Positions 54,101 through 62,654 of a stretch of DNA of 64,000 bases are shown here, one piece after another (positions within the stretch are counted from its first letter, which is position 1; every line of letters starts with the position of its first letter). The translations under genes were made by a program, and so were the position numbers. The notes beneath the pieces were generated by a model. That model ran no database searches and was not told the DNA's origin. It saw only the letters and a list, made by a program, of their open reading frames with translations. Origin of the DNA: an uncultured Vampirovibrio sp. (GTDB lineage: Bacteria; Cyanobacteriota; Vampirovibrionia; Gastranaerophilales; Gastranaerophilaceae); NCBI GenBank assembly GCA_910577395.1, contig CAJTLG010000005.1, forward strand, positions 92,112 to 156,111. The letters run 5' to 3'.

Positions 54101-55120
54101 ATGCAAAATGATATATTAAAAAAACCAAAAATCAGTATTATTATTACATGTTTTAACCTTGCAAAATATTTGCCTGATTTAATTGAAAGTATTGAAAATC
54201 AGACATATAAAAATTTTGAAGTTATTATTGTGGATGATGCCTCTTTTGATGAAACAAGAGAATATCTTGATACCCTTATAGAAAGGGGATACATAAATAA
54301 ACCTTTAAGAGCAATTAAAATAAATGAAAAAAAATATAAGGTAATTCATAACAGTGAAAACTTGGGACAGTTTGGTTCATTTTTAGAAGGGCTTAAAATT
54401 GCAAAAGGTGAATTTGTCTGTCTTGTAGATGCAGACGATGTTTTAATGCCGGATTATCTTTTATGTCACTTAAATGTGCATATGAATACATCTGTAGCAT
54501 TTACTTCATGTGCGCAATTTGAAATTGATGAAAATTCCACAATCCATTCTCTTGTATCTCTTACAACGCCCAATTACAAAAATGCTGATTTTTCAGGCAG
54601 TTTAAAAGATGAAGAAGGATTATTTAACCTTAAAAACAAAATTGATAAATATAGTGTTAAGGTTTTAGATAATAAAAATTGTAAATTCGGAAACTGGGCA
54701 TGGGGGCCGACATCTTCTGCCATGATGAGAAAATCTGCGGCAGAATTTTTATTAAAATACCCAACCCCGAAAGATTGGAAAAAAGGTGCTGATAAAATAG
54801 CCTTCACGTTTTTGCATATGGTAGGAGGCTCAGCTTTAATTTCAGCCCCTTTATTTGCGTATAGACGTCATAAGACAAATCTTTCAAGTGCAAATCCGGT
54901 TTTAGGAGATTTTAGGTATTTAAAACCCGAATGTGTAAAATTATATGTTGGTTACAATAAACGTATAAGATTTGATATGTTAAAATTTATATTTAAAAAT
55001 TACGATTATTTTGTATCAAGATTTAACCCTTTAAATGTAAAAAAGATGATAACAAGTATCATCTTTTCAGTAGATTTTTATACTTTAAAACGGGCATTCA
55101 AATCTCTATTTGTGCACTAG
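54101..55120 (+). CDS. Glycosyltransferase family 2
   Basis: The 339-residue GT-A enzyme has ISIIITCFNLAKYLPDLIESIENQ (nucleotide-sugar entry strand, in part), VIIVDDASFDETREYL (first Asp motif) and FVCLVDADDVLMPDYL (the DxD-type metal site). The C-terminal 100 residues are basic and may sit at the membrane. It would add a sugar to an envelope polymer or protein; donor and acceptor are unknown. It stands alone between divergent and convergent genes. Confidence 0.88.
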   Translation: MQNDILKKPKISIIITCFNLAKYLPDLIESIENQTYKNFEVIIVDDASFDETREYLDTLIERGYINKPLRAIKINEKKYKVIHNSENLGQFGSFLEGLKIAKGEFVCLVDADDVLMPDYLLCHLNVHMNTSVAFTSCAQFEIDENSTIHSLVSLTTPNYKNADFSGSLKDEEGLFNLKNKIDKYSVKVLDNKNCKFGNWAWGPTSSAMMRKSAAEFLLKYPTPKDWKKGADKIAFTFLHMVGGSALISAPLFAYRRHKTNLSSANPVLGDFRYLKPECVKLYVGYNKRIRFDMLKFIFKNYDYFVSRFNPLNVKKMITSIIFSVDFYTLKRAFKSLFVH

Positions 55121-55123
55121 GTT

Positions 55124-55318
55124 TTAAACACTTATATTTAGATTGTTGCCGACCGTGAAATTAGCCTTTGTTGCTTCAACTGCTTTTACGGTTTCAGCAT
55201 AGCCTGCCCTTGTATTTACTTCAGGCATGGCAGTACCTGTAAAACTGTTATTTTCTTTAGCGCCGTTGAAACTTACGGCATGTAGTTTTCTACAAGAACA
55301 AGAAATCGGTTCTATCAT
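55124..55318 (-). CDS. Hypothetical small protein
   Basis: The 64-residue protein from the ATG at 55318 (GGAAG 13 bases upstream) reads SCSCRKLHAVSFNGAKENNS and so on. The frame extends to a GTG at 55363. It has no recognisable domain. The short V-S-F-N-G element near the N-terminus resembles the I-T-F-R-G element in the kinase-like protein at 51325. That may be coincidence or a shared N-terminal tag. Coding status is moderate. Confidence 0.4.
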   Translation of the reverse strand: MIEPISCSCRKLHAVSFNGAKENNSFTGTAMPEVNTRAGYAETVKAVEATKANFTVGNNLNISV

Positions 55319-55496
55319 ACTAAAACACTTTCTTCCTATATCTGGTGCAACTATATAAAACACAAAATTGATTTTTATTGCCTTTATTATAACATTTTTT
55401 AAAGGAAAATGAAATATTTTGTTACAAAACCGCCTATCCGGGGGAAAAAGGAATTAGTGTATTTAATTTTTGACAACATTGGATTATTATTAAAAT

Positions 55497-56366
55497 ATGC
55501 AGAATAATTGGAAAATCACACCATATTTATTTTTATTGCCGGCTTTAGTACTGCTTTTTGTGTTTTTCTTTATTCCGTTTTTTGAAACAATAATATACAG
55601 TTTCCAGGATTATTCAAATGATATTTATAATCCTGTTTTTGGCACGTTTATTAATTATAAAACACTTGTATCTTCTGCTGTGTTTAAAAAATCTTTGTTT
55701 AACACATTTTATTTTCTTATGCTGACAACGCCGTTTTTGGTTATATTTCCTTTGTTTTTAGCAATTTTAATTAATCAAAAAATAAGAGGAAAGACATTAT
55801 ATAAACTTATCATTTATCTGCCGGTGGTTGTTTCAATAGTGGTTGTGGCTATTGCCTTTAAATGGCTGTATGCACCAAACGGGCTTTTAAACTATTTTAT
55901 AGAAATGTTTGATTTGCGTGCTGTCAATTGGCTTTCAAGCCCAAGGGTGGCAATGATATCTGTTGCATTGGTGACTATATTTAAAGGGGTTGGATACTAT
56001 ATGATGATATATCTTGCAGCCCTTATGAGTGTACCAAAAGAACTTTATGAGGCTGCAGAAATCGACGGTGCAAATGAGTTTCAAAAACATTTGACAGTGA
56101 CTGTGCCGCACCTTATGCCAACTATTGCACTTGTATCAACCATAAGTGCAATTTCAGCCTTAAAAGTATTTGTTGAAATTTATGTTATGACCCGGGGCGG
56201 GCCTTTGGATTCTACAAAGACAATTGTCTATTATATCTATGAAAGAGCATTTGAAAATCTTGATATAGGGCTTGCATCTGCTGCATGTGTTGTGCTGCTT
56301 TTAATTACTTTGGTATTTTCTTTAATTAATATTTTTTGTTTTGAAAGAAAGAAATATGGTCTATGA
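55497..56366 (+). CDS. Sugar ABC transporter permease (MalF/UgpA type)
   Basis: The 289-residue protein has six helices and the permease EAA loop PKELYEAAEIDGANEFQKHL, which docks to the ATPase. It is a carbohydrate-uptake type 1 permease. The second permease overlaps it by 4 bases. No binding protein or ATPase gene is adjacent in the window, so a shared ATPase (MsmX-like) is probable. The ATG has TATTAT 6 bases upstream and no ribosome site, so it may also be leaderless. Confidence 0.92.
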   Translation: MQNNWKITPYLFLLPALVLLFVFFFIPFFETIIYSFQDYSNDIYNPVFGTFINYKTLVSSAVFKKSLFNTFYFLMLTTPFLVIFPLFLAILINQKIRGKTLYKLIIYLPVVVSIVVVAIAFKWLYAPNGLLNYFIEMFDLRAVNWLSSPRVAMISVALVTIFKGVGYYMMIYLAALMSVPKELYEAAEIDGANEFQKHLTVTVPHLMPTIALVSTISAISALKVFVEIYVMTRGGPLDSTKTIVYYIYERAFENLDIGLASAACVVLLLITLVFSLINIFCFERKKYGL

Positions 56367-57205
56367 AAACAGCTAAAGGATTTATAATTCATATAATTTT
56401 AATTGCCGTTTGCATTTTATGTTTACTGCCGTTTTTGTGGCTGACATCTACGGCATTAAAAGGTCCTGCCGAAAATATTTTTCAGTATCCGCCGGTCTTT
56501 ATTCCTGAAGATTTTACAATTGAAAATTTTAAAATGGTGCTTACGCTTGTACCTATTGTAGGTTATGCGATAAACAGTTTTATTGTTGCATTTTTTACTG
56601 TTGTGTTGAATTTAATATTTTCTGCGCTTGCAGCTTATCCTCTTGCAAGGATGAATTTTGGCGGTAAAAACCTTGTATTCTTTGGGGTTTTAGCAACAAT
56701 TATGGTGCCGTTTCAGGCGATAATGCTGCCTATCTATATTATTACCCTAAAACTTAATTTGGTAGATTCTTACAGCAATTTTCAAGGATATTTAGGCCTA
56801 ATATTGCCTTTTGCTGTTAATGCGTTTGGTATATTTTTGCTCCGCCAGGCGTTTTTAGGGATACCTAAAGAGCTTGAGGAGTCTGCAGTGATAGATGGGT
56901 GCAATTCTTTGCAGGTATTCTTAAAGGTTCTTCTTCCGCTTATCAAGCCCTCGCTTGCGGTACTTGCTATATTTACGTTTATCGGAAGTTGGGGAGAATT
57001 TTTATGGCCAAGTATTATTCTTACTAAGGATACTCTCTATACTTTACCTGTGGGCATAAATGACCTGCAAGGAACATTTAGCGGGTCTAATTACAGGCTT
57101 ATTGCGGCAGGTTCTATGATTTCTATATTGCCTATCGTTATATTCTTTGCAGCACTTCAAAAATATTTTATTCAGGGTACAAATGAAGGTGCAGTAAAAG
57201 GCTGA
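56363..57205 (+). CDS. Sugar ABC transporter permease (MalG/UgpE type)
   Basis: The 280-residue partner of the previous gene has six helices and the EAA loop PKELEESAVIDGCNSLQVFL. The C-terminal ALQKYFIQGTNEGAVKG is typical of the MalG/UgpE group. With the first permease it forms the channel of a sugar or glycerol-phosphate importer; the substrate is not decidable. Confidence 0.93.
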   Translation: MKTAKGFIIHIILIAVCILCLLPFLWLTSTALKGPAENIFQYPPVFIPEDFTIENFKMVLTLVPIVGYAINSFIVAFFTVVLNLIFSALAAYPLARMNFGGKNLVFFGVLATIMVPFQAIMLPIYIITLKLNLVDSYSNFQGYLGLILPFAVNAFGIFLLRQAFLGIPKELEESAVIDGCNSLQVFLKVLLPLIKPSLAVLAIFTFIGSWGEFLWPSIILTKDTLYTLPVGINDLQGTFSGSNYRLIAAGSMISILPIVIFFAALQKYFIQGTNEGAVKG

Positions 57206-57372
57206 AATTTTATCCCCGGAAATAAGTGTAAAAAATATTATAATTACTTGTTACAATGTGATTATTTATTTGAAACACTTAAAGCTTTTCTGCTGCAAGA
57301 GTTTTAGGTAATAATACTATAAGGCTAATTCTATTGGGTGATTAAAAGTATGTTGAATATGGTTAACATAAT

Positions 57373-57468
57373 AATGTGAGTCAACAAAACCACCTGCCAT
57401 CTTTATTCGGGGTTGCGATATAAAAATTTTGGGCGGGATAAAAAAGATTTTGGTGGCTCACATTTTTT
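57373..57468 (+). ncRNA. Candidate structured small RNA or 3' element
   Basis: Long-range pairing closes the element: AATGTGAG (57373-57380) with CTCACATT (57457-57464), then CCACC (57390-57394) with GGTGG (57452-57456), then ATCTTT (57399-57404) with AAAGAT (57443-57448). It ends in TTTTTT. The inner part contains GGGGTTGCGATATAAAA, unpaired in this fold. It could be a small RNA such as 6S, a 3' UTR of the permeases or an unusual terminator. I cannot match it to a known family. Confidence 0.4.
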
Positions 57469-57479
57469 ATGCTTTTATT

Positions 57480-57515
57480 AAAAAACGGGCACTTTGTATT
57501 ATCGTGCCCGTTTTA
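57480..57515. terminator. Bidirectional intrinsic terminator before hpf
   Basis: ACGGGCAC / GTGCCCGT stem with a 11-base AT-rich loop, A-run on the left and TTTT on the right. It ends hpf (minus) and the plus-strand unit. Confidence 0.85.
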
Positions 57516-57534
57516 AAACCTTTTAATATTTTGT

Positions 57535-57882
57535 TTATGAGTCTTCTTCAGGAATACTTGTTGTCCTGATTGATTCTGCACCCACTTTTGCTTTCTTTTC
57601 TTTAAACTTTCTAACTTGTCTTTCAAGCTTGTCGGATACTAAATCAATGCTTGCATACATCGATTCTGCCTTTTCTTCAACCCTAACAGTGTCGCCTAGC
57701 ATTTTACAGTTAACCTCTGCAATGTGGGAATCTGAAACCGATGGGTTTTTGATAACGGTTAAAACGACGTCAATACCTTGAATTTGGTCATAGTGTGCTG
57801 CAACTTTTCCTACCTTTTCTTTAACGTACGCTTTAATAGCATCCGTAATTTCAAGGTTGCGTCCGTTTACGTGGATGTGCAT
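57535..57882 (-). CDS. hpf: Ribosome hibernation promoting factor (short form)
   Basis: The 115-residue protein folds over the decoding centre and helps park ribosomes in stationary phase. The N-terminal MHIHVNGRNLEITDAIKAYV and VEEKAESMYASIDLVSDKLERQ are the family blocks. It lacks the C-terminal dimerisation domain of long HPF, so it is the short type. It stands alone with its own terminator. Confidence 0.94.
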   Translation of the reverse strand: MHIHVNGRNLEITDAIKAYVKEKVGKVAAHYDQIQGIDVVLTVIKNPSVSDSHIAEVNCKMLGDTVRVEEKAESMYASIDLVSDKLERQVRKFKEKKAKVGAESIRTTSIPEEDS

Positions 57883-58054
57883 AAATAGTTTTCTCCGTTT
57901 CTAGACTTGTCTTCTCATCTAAAGTCTTTGGAATTTTAACTCCAAGACAACTTTCTAATTATACATTATTTTTGAGGGAATTTAAAGAGTAAAAATATAT
58001 TTTTTAAATTTTATAAAATTATAACAAGTGTCAAAAATACTATAAATAAAGGGG

Positions 58055-58083
58055 TTGCAGAGTTTTTGTAAGTATGTTACAAT
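58055..58083 (+). promoter_or_regulatory. Promoter of the 58167 gene
   Basis: TTGCAG, 17-base spacer, TACAAT. Start of transcription near 58090, leaving a 77-base leader; GGAG is 7 bases before the ATG. Confidence 0.65.
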
Positions 58084-58166
58084 AGTAGTAGAGAAGTTTT
58101 ACACTACAATTAACCAGGTTAGTTCCCCATTTAAAATCATTAAAGTAATCAGAACGGAGAAGACAA

Positions 58167-59537
58167 ATGTTTCCCCTTAAACCGGTATTTATCAGCCCTC
58201 ACAGCGGGGGCGGCCAATCAGGCATTTTGGCCTTGCGGCATGGGTCTACCCTAAAGCTCCCCTGGAGGACGCCGCAGATTAAAGATACTGTATCCGTTTT
58301 GCTTGCAATACTTGGAATAACTGTAACATCGGGTGTATGCTATTTGACTTTATGTCGGGCACACCCGATTTTTGCATATGAAGGGGATTATATCTCATTT
58401 AGGACTAAAGCTGAATTTTTTACAAAGGCGGAAATTGAGCAAAAAGAATATGAAACCTGGAAATTGAATACGGATATAAAATACAAAGGGCTTACGGTAC
58501 AGCACCCTGCAAAAGGCATAATACATGTTAAAACTACAAAATGGATAAACGGAAAGCCGATAAAATTAAACATAGTTGAAATTAACCCGAAAGCAAATTC
58601 AAAATTGCAAATCAAGCCAAAAACCGCTTCAACGGGGGTGTTAAACAGAAAAGCAAGTATCAGAAATATTGCAAATGCAGAAAATTCAATTGTTGCAATA
58701 AATGGCGGATACTTTAAACCACAAACCGGTGTGCCGCTTGGGACGCTAGTAATTGATAATAATGTTTTAACAGGGCCTATTTATAACAGAGTAGCTCTTG
58801 GGATAAATTCTAACGGAACATTTTCAATGGACAGAAGCAGCATTGATATAGCTATTAAAGGAAAAAAACGTATAATCAAGGCTGATAATATTAACCAACC
58901 GAGAATGCTTTCTACATATACACTTGTATATACTGAAAAATGGGGCGCAATGACACCACCCGCGCCAAAATACGGTATGGCGGCAGCTGTTAAAGACGGA
59001 GTTGTTGTAAATTACGGGTACGGAGCGGTCGAAATTCCCAAAGGCGGATTTTCAGTTGTAGGTCCAAAACAAAATATTGAGGTACTTTTGAATGAAAAGA
59101 ATATAAATATGGATATACGATTTTCAGATACTTTTAAAAATAGTGAGCATATAATAGGTGGTGGGCCATACCTTGTAAAAAATGGGCAGATGTATGTGGA
59201 TATTAATGACCAGAAATTTGGAGCAATAAACGGTAAAAACCCAAGAACAGCAATAGGATATACCAAAAATAACGAATTAATTATTGTAACTGTTGATGGT
59301 AGGGAAGAAACATCTGTTGGGATGACTCTTTGGGAAATTTCAAAGGTGATGAAGGATTTAGGGTGTGAGTATGCTATGAATCTTGATGGGGGTGGTTCCA
59401 GTGTTATTTATGTTAAAGGAAAGATTGAAAATACCCCTGCATACAGGGAGGGTATAGCAATTTCAAATGCTATTGTAATAAATGAGGTTAAATCTCCTGA
59501 TAATATTGCAAACGTAGAGGATAAAAGTTATCAATAA
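58167..59537 (+). CDS. Membrane-anchored phosphodiester glycosidase (NAGPA-like)
   Basis: The 456-residue protein has one membrane helix near residue 45-65 (VLLAILGITVTSGVCYLTL) and an exported domain. From residue about 130 it is of the NAGPA/phosphodiester glycosidase family: AINGGYFKPQTGVPLGTLV, HIIGGGPYLV, PRTAIGYTKNNELIIVTVDG and AMNLDGGGSSVIYV. These enzymes split sugar-phosphodiester links, often in envelope polymers. Its start has a good ribosome site. A regulator and a small protein follow, not obviously linked. Confidence 0.88.
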   Translation: MFPLKPVFISPHSGGGQSGILALRHGSTLKLPWRTPQIKDTVSVLLAILGITVTSGVCYLTLCRAHPIFAYEGDYISFRTKAEFFTKAEIEQKEYETWKLNTDIKYKGLTVQHPAKGIIHVKTTKWINGKPIKLNIVEINPKANSKLQIKPKTASTGVLNRKASIRNIANAENSIVAINGGYFKPQTGVPLGTLVIDNNVLTGPIYNRVALGINSNGTFSMDRSSIDIAIKGKKRIIKADNINQPRMLSTYTLVYTEKWGAMTPPAPKYGMAAAVKDGVVVNYGYGAVEIPKGGFSVVGPKQNIEVLLNEKNINMDIRFSDTFKNSEHIIGGGPYLVKNGQMYVDINDQKFGAINGKNPRTAIGYTKNNELIIVTVDGREETSVGMTLWEISKVMKDLGCEYAMNLDGGGSSVIYVKGKIENTPAYREGIAISNAIVINEVKSPDNIANVEDKSYQ

Positions 59538-59547
59538 ATATTTGTTA

Positions 59548-59769
59548 TTATTTAAAATCAAACAAATCTTTAGCTTCTATATTTAATGTTTCGGCTATAT
59601 CTATTACCAAGGGCAGGCTTGGATGTCTGAGTCCTGTCTCTATTTTTGCAATATGTTCTCTTGAAATATTGAGTTTAATGGCAAGTTGTGTTTGAGAAAG
59701 TTTCTTTTGCTTTCTGAATTTTGCAATATTTTTAGCAATAAATGTCAATTTTTCATTTTTGTTTGCCAT
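59548..59769 (-). CDS. XRE-type helix-turn-helix regulator
   Basis: The 73-residue Cro/C1-type protein has KNIAKFRKQKKLSQTQLAIKLN, recognition helix ISREHIAKIETGLRHPSLP, and VIDIAETLNIEAKDLF. It is divergent from the small gene at 59836, so the 66-base region between may contain its operator. It is different from the regulator at 19894. Confidence 0.88.
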   Translation of the reverse strand: MANKNEKLTFIAKNIAKFRKQKKLSQTQLAIKLNISREHIAKIETGLRHPSLPLVIDIAETLNIEAKDLFDFK

Positions 59770-59835
59770 ATAAAATATTCTGATATAAAATTAAAGTATA
59801 TTTGTAGACTAAAAGAGAACAAAAATTAGAAAACT

Positions 59836-60018
59836 ATGAAAGATAAAATTAAAAAATTAAACAAATTGGCATCAGATATTTATAATGTATCGTTAATTTT
59901 ATTTGAATATTGTAAAAAGCAGGATGATTGTGAAGAATTAATAAAAATATGTCCTATATTAGATTTGTTAAATCAAAAGGCTGACGATTTGTATTTTAAA
60001 ATGTCAGAAATCAAATAA
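59836..60018 (+). CDS. Small helical hypothetical protein
   Basis: The 60-residue protein is Lys/Asp/Leu-rich and mostly helical (NKLASDIYNVSLILFEYCKK), with three cysteines (CKK, DDC, ICP). It is divergent from the XRE gene and ends 12 bases from a lectin-like fragment on the other strand. The arrangement of regulator and small protein resembles a phage or toxin-type accessory pair, but nothing proves that. No known family is recognised. Confidence 0.5.
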   Translation: MKDKIKKLNKLASDIYNVSLILFEYCKKQDDCEELIKICPILDLLNQKADDLYFKMSEIK

Positions 60019-60030
60019 ATATATACTTTT

Positions 60031-60288
60031 TCAATTCCAGAGACACAGGCTACGCATCGAATAGGCAAGAGTATAGGGACAGCCTGCAACTCCGCTGCAA
60101 GTGCCCGGGAAGGTAAAAGTGCCGCCGCCAACGTTCGCAACGTGGTACAGAGTGCCGCCTGCGTGTGTGCCCGCCCACAAGTCGTTCGGGTTGCAGTTGT
60201 CATTGTAGGCGCCCTTACACTTAGCGACCCAGTAGCACCGCGGGGCACCGGTACTTGTGCCCGTAGAGGCGTTACATAGCGCTGTGTC
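60031..60288 (-). pseudogene. Orphan C-terminal fragment of a lectin-like variable protein (copy B)
   Basis: An 85-codon open frame follows an in-frame stop at 60289-60291 and has no proper start. It reads GAYNDNCNPNDLWAGTHAGG, then TLYHVANVGGGTFTFPGT and CPYTLAYSMRSLCLWN. It aligns with copy A over DNCxP, WxxTxxG, the Gly/Thr-rich stretch and the TLA-R-C ending. GC content is very high for this genome and most codons are NNC, as in the variable repeats of diversity-generating retroelements. No reverse transcriptase is in the window. It is probably a remnant or a donor cassette. Confidence 0.6.
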
Positions 60289-60430
60289 TTAAATCCGGCA
60301 GGTGTTTTAATTTACCGGTTTAAACCCCGATAGATGTTATTATTTATTACAGTCGTAACCCCACCTACGAATTGAACCCTTAATCTATCAAAATCCTTAA
60401 ACCTTGACACTCTTTATAGGGCTATTTAAT
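60289..60430. other. Spacer with conserved box shared with the 35 kb fragment
   Basis: No gene here. The 24-base box at 60379-60402 matches 35865-35888 at 21 of 24 positions, and GTTTAAACCC also occurs at both loci. With fragment B and the groEL terminator the gap 60019-60493 is fully described. Confidence 0.6.
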
Positions 60431-60436
60431 GATAGC

Positions 60437-60470
60437 ATAAATGGCAGACAAATTAAGTCTGCCATTTATT
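60437..60470 (-). terminator. Intrinsic terminator of groESL
   Basis: ATAAATGGCAGAC / GTCTGCCATTTAT, a 13-pair perfect stem with a 7-base loop, 24 bases past the groEL stop. The T-run is short, so efficiency may rely on the long stem. Confidence 0.75.
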
Positions 60471-60493
60471 AGTTAATATTAGTTTATGATTGT

Positions 60494-62140
60494 TTACATC
60501 ATGCCGCCCATACCGCCCATAGCACCCATGTCAGGCATTGCGGGTTTAGTTTCTTCAGGAATATCTACAACTGCAGCTTCAGTTGTTAATAACATAGAGG
60601 CAACACTTGCAGCATTTTCTAAAGCTGAACGAGTTACTTTTGCAGGGTCTACAATACCCGATTTAAACATATCAACGAATTGATTGTTAAGTGCGTCATA
60701 ACCGTATGCGCCATTTTCTTTTCTAACGGCATCAACGATAACATCCCCTTTAGCGCCTGCATTGTTTGCAATTAGGTTTAAAGGAATATCAAGGGCTGCT
60801 GTTAATATTTTATAGCCTATTTTTTCATCATCTGAAGAGAAGTTTTTATTTGCAATTTCTTTTTCAAGATGCTGCTGAACCCTTACAAGTGCAACGCCGC
60901 CGCCTGGCACAATACCTTCTTCTTGTGCTGCACGTGTAGCATTTAGGGCATCTTCAATTCTTAATTTTGATTCTTTTAGTTCAACTTCGCTTGCTGCACC
61001 AACTTCGATAACGGCAACACCGCCTGAAAGTTTTGCAATTCTTTCTTGAAGTTTTTCTTTATCGTATTCAGAATCTGATGCTTCCATTTGTTTTTTAAGA
61101 AGCTTAACTCTTTCTTCAACTGCTGCTTTTGTTTCAGAACCTACAACAATTGTTGTTTCATCTTTTGTAACAGCAACTCTTCTTGCGCGGCCAAGCATTT
61201 GAACGGTAATGTTTTCAAGCTTAATACCAAGTTCTTCCGTGAACATTTGTCCGCCTGTAAGAACAGCTATATCTTCAAGCATAGCTTTTCTTCTGTCGCC
61301 AAAGCCTGGAGCTTTAACTGCAACTGCTCTTAATACTTTTCTCATTGTGTTAACAACAAGTGTTGCAAGGGCTTCACCTTCAATATCTTCTGCAATAATC
61401 AATAATGATTTACCGTCACGTGCAACCTGTTCTAATATAGGTACAAGGTCTGCAATAAGATTGATTTTTTTATTAACGCAAAGTACATAAGCATCTTCTA
61501 AGACTGCTTCCATTCTTTCGGCATCAGTGATGAAATAAGGAGAAATGTAGCCTTTATCAAACTGCATACCTTCAACGATTTTTTTGTCTGTACCAAAGGT
61601 TTTTGATTCTTCAACAGTGATAACGCCGTCCGTACCAACTGCTTCCATGCAATCTGCAATCAAGTTTCCGATAAATTCATTGTTGCCGGCTGAAATTGAT
61701 GCAACCTGCGCTCTCATTTCTTTTGAATCTACGGGTTTTGACATATTTTTAATTTCTGAAATTGCCTCTTCTACAGCTTTATTTATACCTTTTTTAATGC
61801 CCATAGGGTTTGCACCCGCTGTCAGGTTTTTAAGGCCTTCTTTAAATATTGCTTGAGCTAAAACTGAAGCTGTTGTTGTGCCGTCGCCTGCAACATCGTT
61901 AGTTTTTGATGAAACATCTTTTAATAGTTGTGCGCCTGCATTTTCAAGAGGGCAAGCAAGCTCTATTTCTTTTGCAATGGTTACGCCGTCGTTTACAATT
62001 TGAGGTGAACCGTATTTTTTACCAATAATAACATTTCTGCCTTTTGGCCCCAATGTTACTTTAACAGCATCAGCCACTTCGTTAACACCCTTCAAAAGGG
62101 CTTCACGTGCATCTGTATCGAATATAATTTTTTTTGCCAT
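60494..62140 (-). CDS. groL: Chaperonin GroEL
   Basis: The 548-residue 60-kDa chaperonin has KVTLGPKGRNVIIGKKYGSP, VAGDGTTTASVLAQA (ATP site), AVKAPGFGDRRKAMLEDIA, and the GGMGGMM C-terminal tail. It forms the double-ring folding cage with GroES. AGGAG precedes the ATG. A 137-base gap to groES is longer than usual and partly GC-rich. No CIRCE element was found upstream of groES. Confidence 0.98.
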   Translation of the reverse strand: MAKKIIFDTDAREALLKGVNEVADAVKVTLGPKGRNVIIGKKYGSPQIVNDGVTIAKEIELACPLENAGAQLLKDVSSKTNDVAGDGTTTASVLAQAIFKEGLKNLTAGANPMGIKKGINKAVEEAISEIKNMSKPVDSKEMRAQVASISAGNNEFIGNLIADCMEAVGTDGVITVEESKTFGTDKKIVEGMQFDKGYISPYFITDAERMEAVLEDAYVLCVNKKINLIADLVPILEQVARDGKSLLIIAEDIEGEALATLVVNTMRKVLRAVAVKAPGFGDRRKAMLEDIAVLTGGQMFTEELGIKLENITVQMLGRARRVAVTKDETTIVVGSETKAAVEERVKLLKKQMEASDSEYDKEKLQERIAKLSGGVAVIEVGAASEVELKESKLRIEDALNATRAAQEEGIVPGGGVALVRVQQHLEKEIANKNFSSDDEKIGYKILTAALDIPLNLIANNAGAKGDVIVDAVRKENGAYGYDALNNQFVDMFKSGIVDPAKVTRSALENAASVASMLLTTEAAVVDIPEETKPAMPDMGAMGGMGGMM

Positions 62141-62277
62141 GATTAATTTCTCCTATATTTACTTTTTTGCTCCTGTGGGTGTTTCGCGCCCCTTGCGCTC
62201 ACATCCTACGTCGCCCATCAATAGTTCCATTCCAATGGCCCATCGCCATTGTCATTGGTAACTCTGGCTTACGCTTT

Positions 62278-62565
62278 TTATTCAATAATTGCAAGTACGT
62301 CTTTTACGGATAAAATTTTGTACTCAACATTTTCAACCTTAACATCGGTGCCTGAATATTTTGCATACAAAACTTTGTCACCAACTTTTACTTCCATATC
62401 TTCTTTAGAGCCTGAATCCAAAGTTTTGCCGGGGCCAACTGCTACAACTTCACCCTTTTGAGGTTTTTCTTTTGCAGAATCCGGTATGAAAATCCCGCCT
62501 TGGGTTTTTTCAGCATCATCAATAACTTTAATAACGATTCTATCGCCTAATGGTTTAAGTGTCAT
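62278..62565 (-). CDS. groS: Co-chaperonin GroES
   Basis: The 95-residue lid of the GroEL cage has LKPLGDRIVIKV, the mobile loop EKTQGGIFIPDSAKEKP, VVAVGPGK and VGDKVLYAKYSGTDV. AGGAGG lies 8 bases before the ATG. It is first in the operon; the odd receiver gene ends 89 bases upstream. Confidence 0.98.
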   Translation of the reverse strand: MTLKPLGDRIVIKVIDDAEKTQGGIFIPDSAKEKPQKGEVVAVGPGKTLDSGSKEDMEVKVGDKVLYAKYSGTDVKVENVEYKILSVKDVLAIIE

Positions 62566-62654
62566 AATTAATTCCTCCTAATCTGATACATCTTCTATAG
62601 ATTAATCCTATAATATATTCAATTTTTGATTTTAATCAGATTATTAACAAAAAA

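Larger units (their letters stand above)
57206..57534. other. Intergenic region with candidate RNA and terminator
   Basis: No gene seen. The left part (57206-57372) is AT-rich with TATAAT-like text near 57238. The right part holds the structured element at 57373-57468 and a terminator at 57480-57515. Confidence 0.6.

Noticed and set aside
55470..55475. TTGACA as the -35 box of the sugar permease promoter
   Set aside because: A -10 at 15-17 bases would lie on top of the start codon, so it does not work as a normal promoter for this ATG.
59973..60248. 91-codon open frame on the minus strand
   Set aside because: Other frame of lectin-like fragment B; Ala/Arg/Thr-rich low-complexity text, whereas the alternative frame matches fragment A.
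62566..62654. CIRCE operator of groESL
   Set aside because: The TTAGCACTC/GAGTGCTAA repeat is not present.
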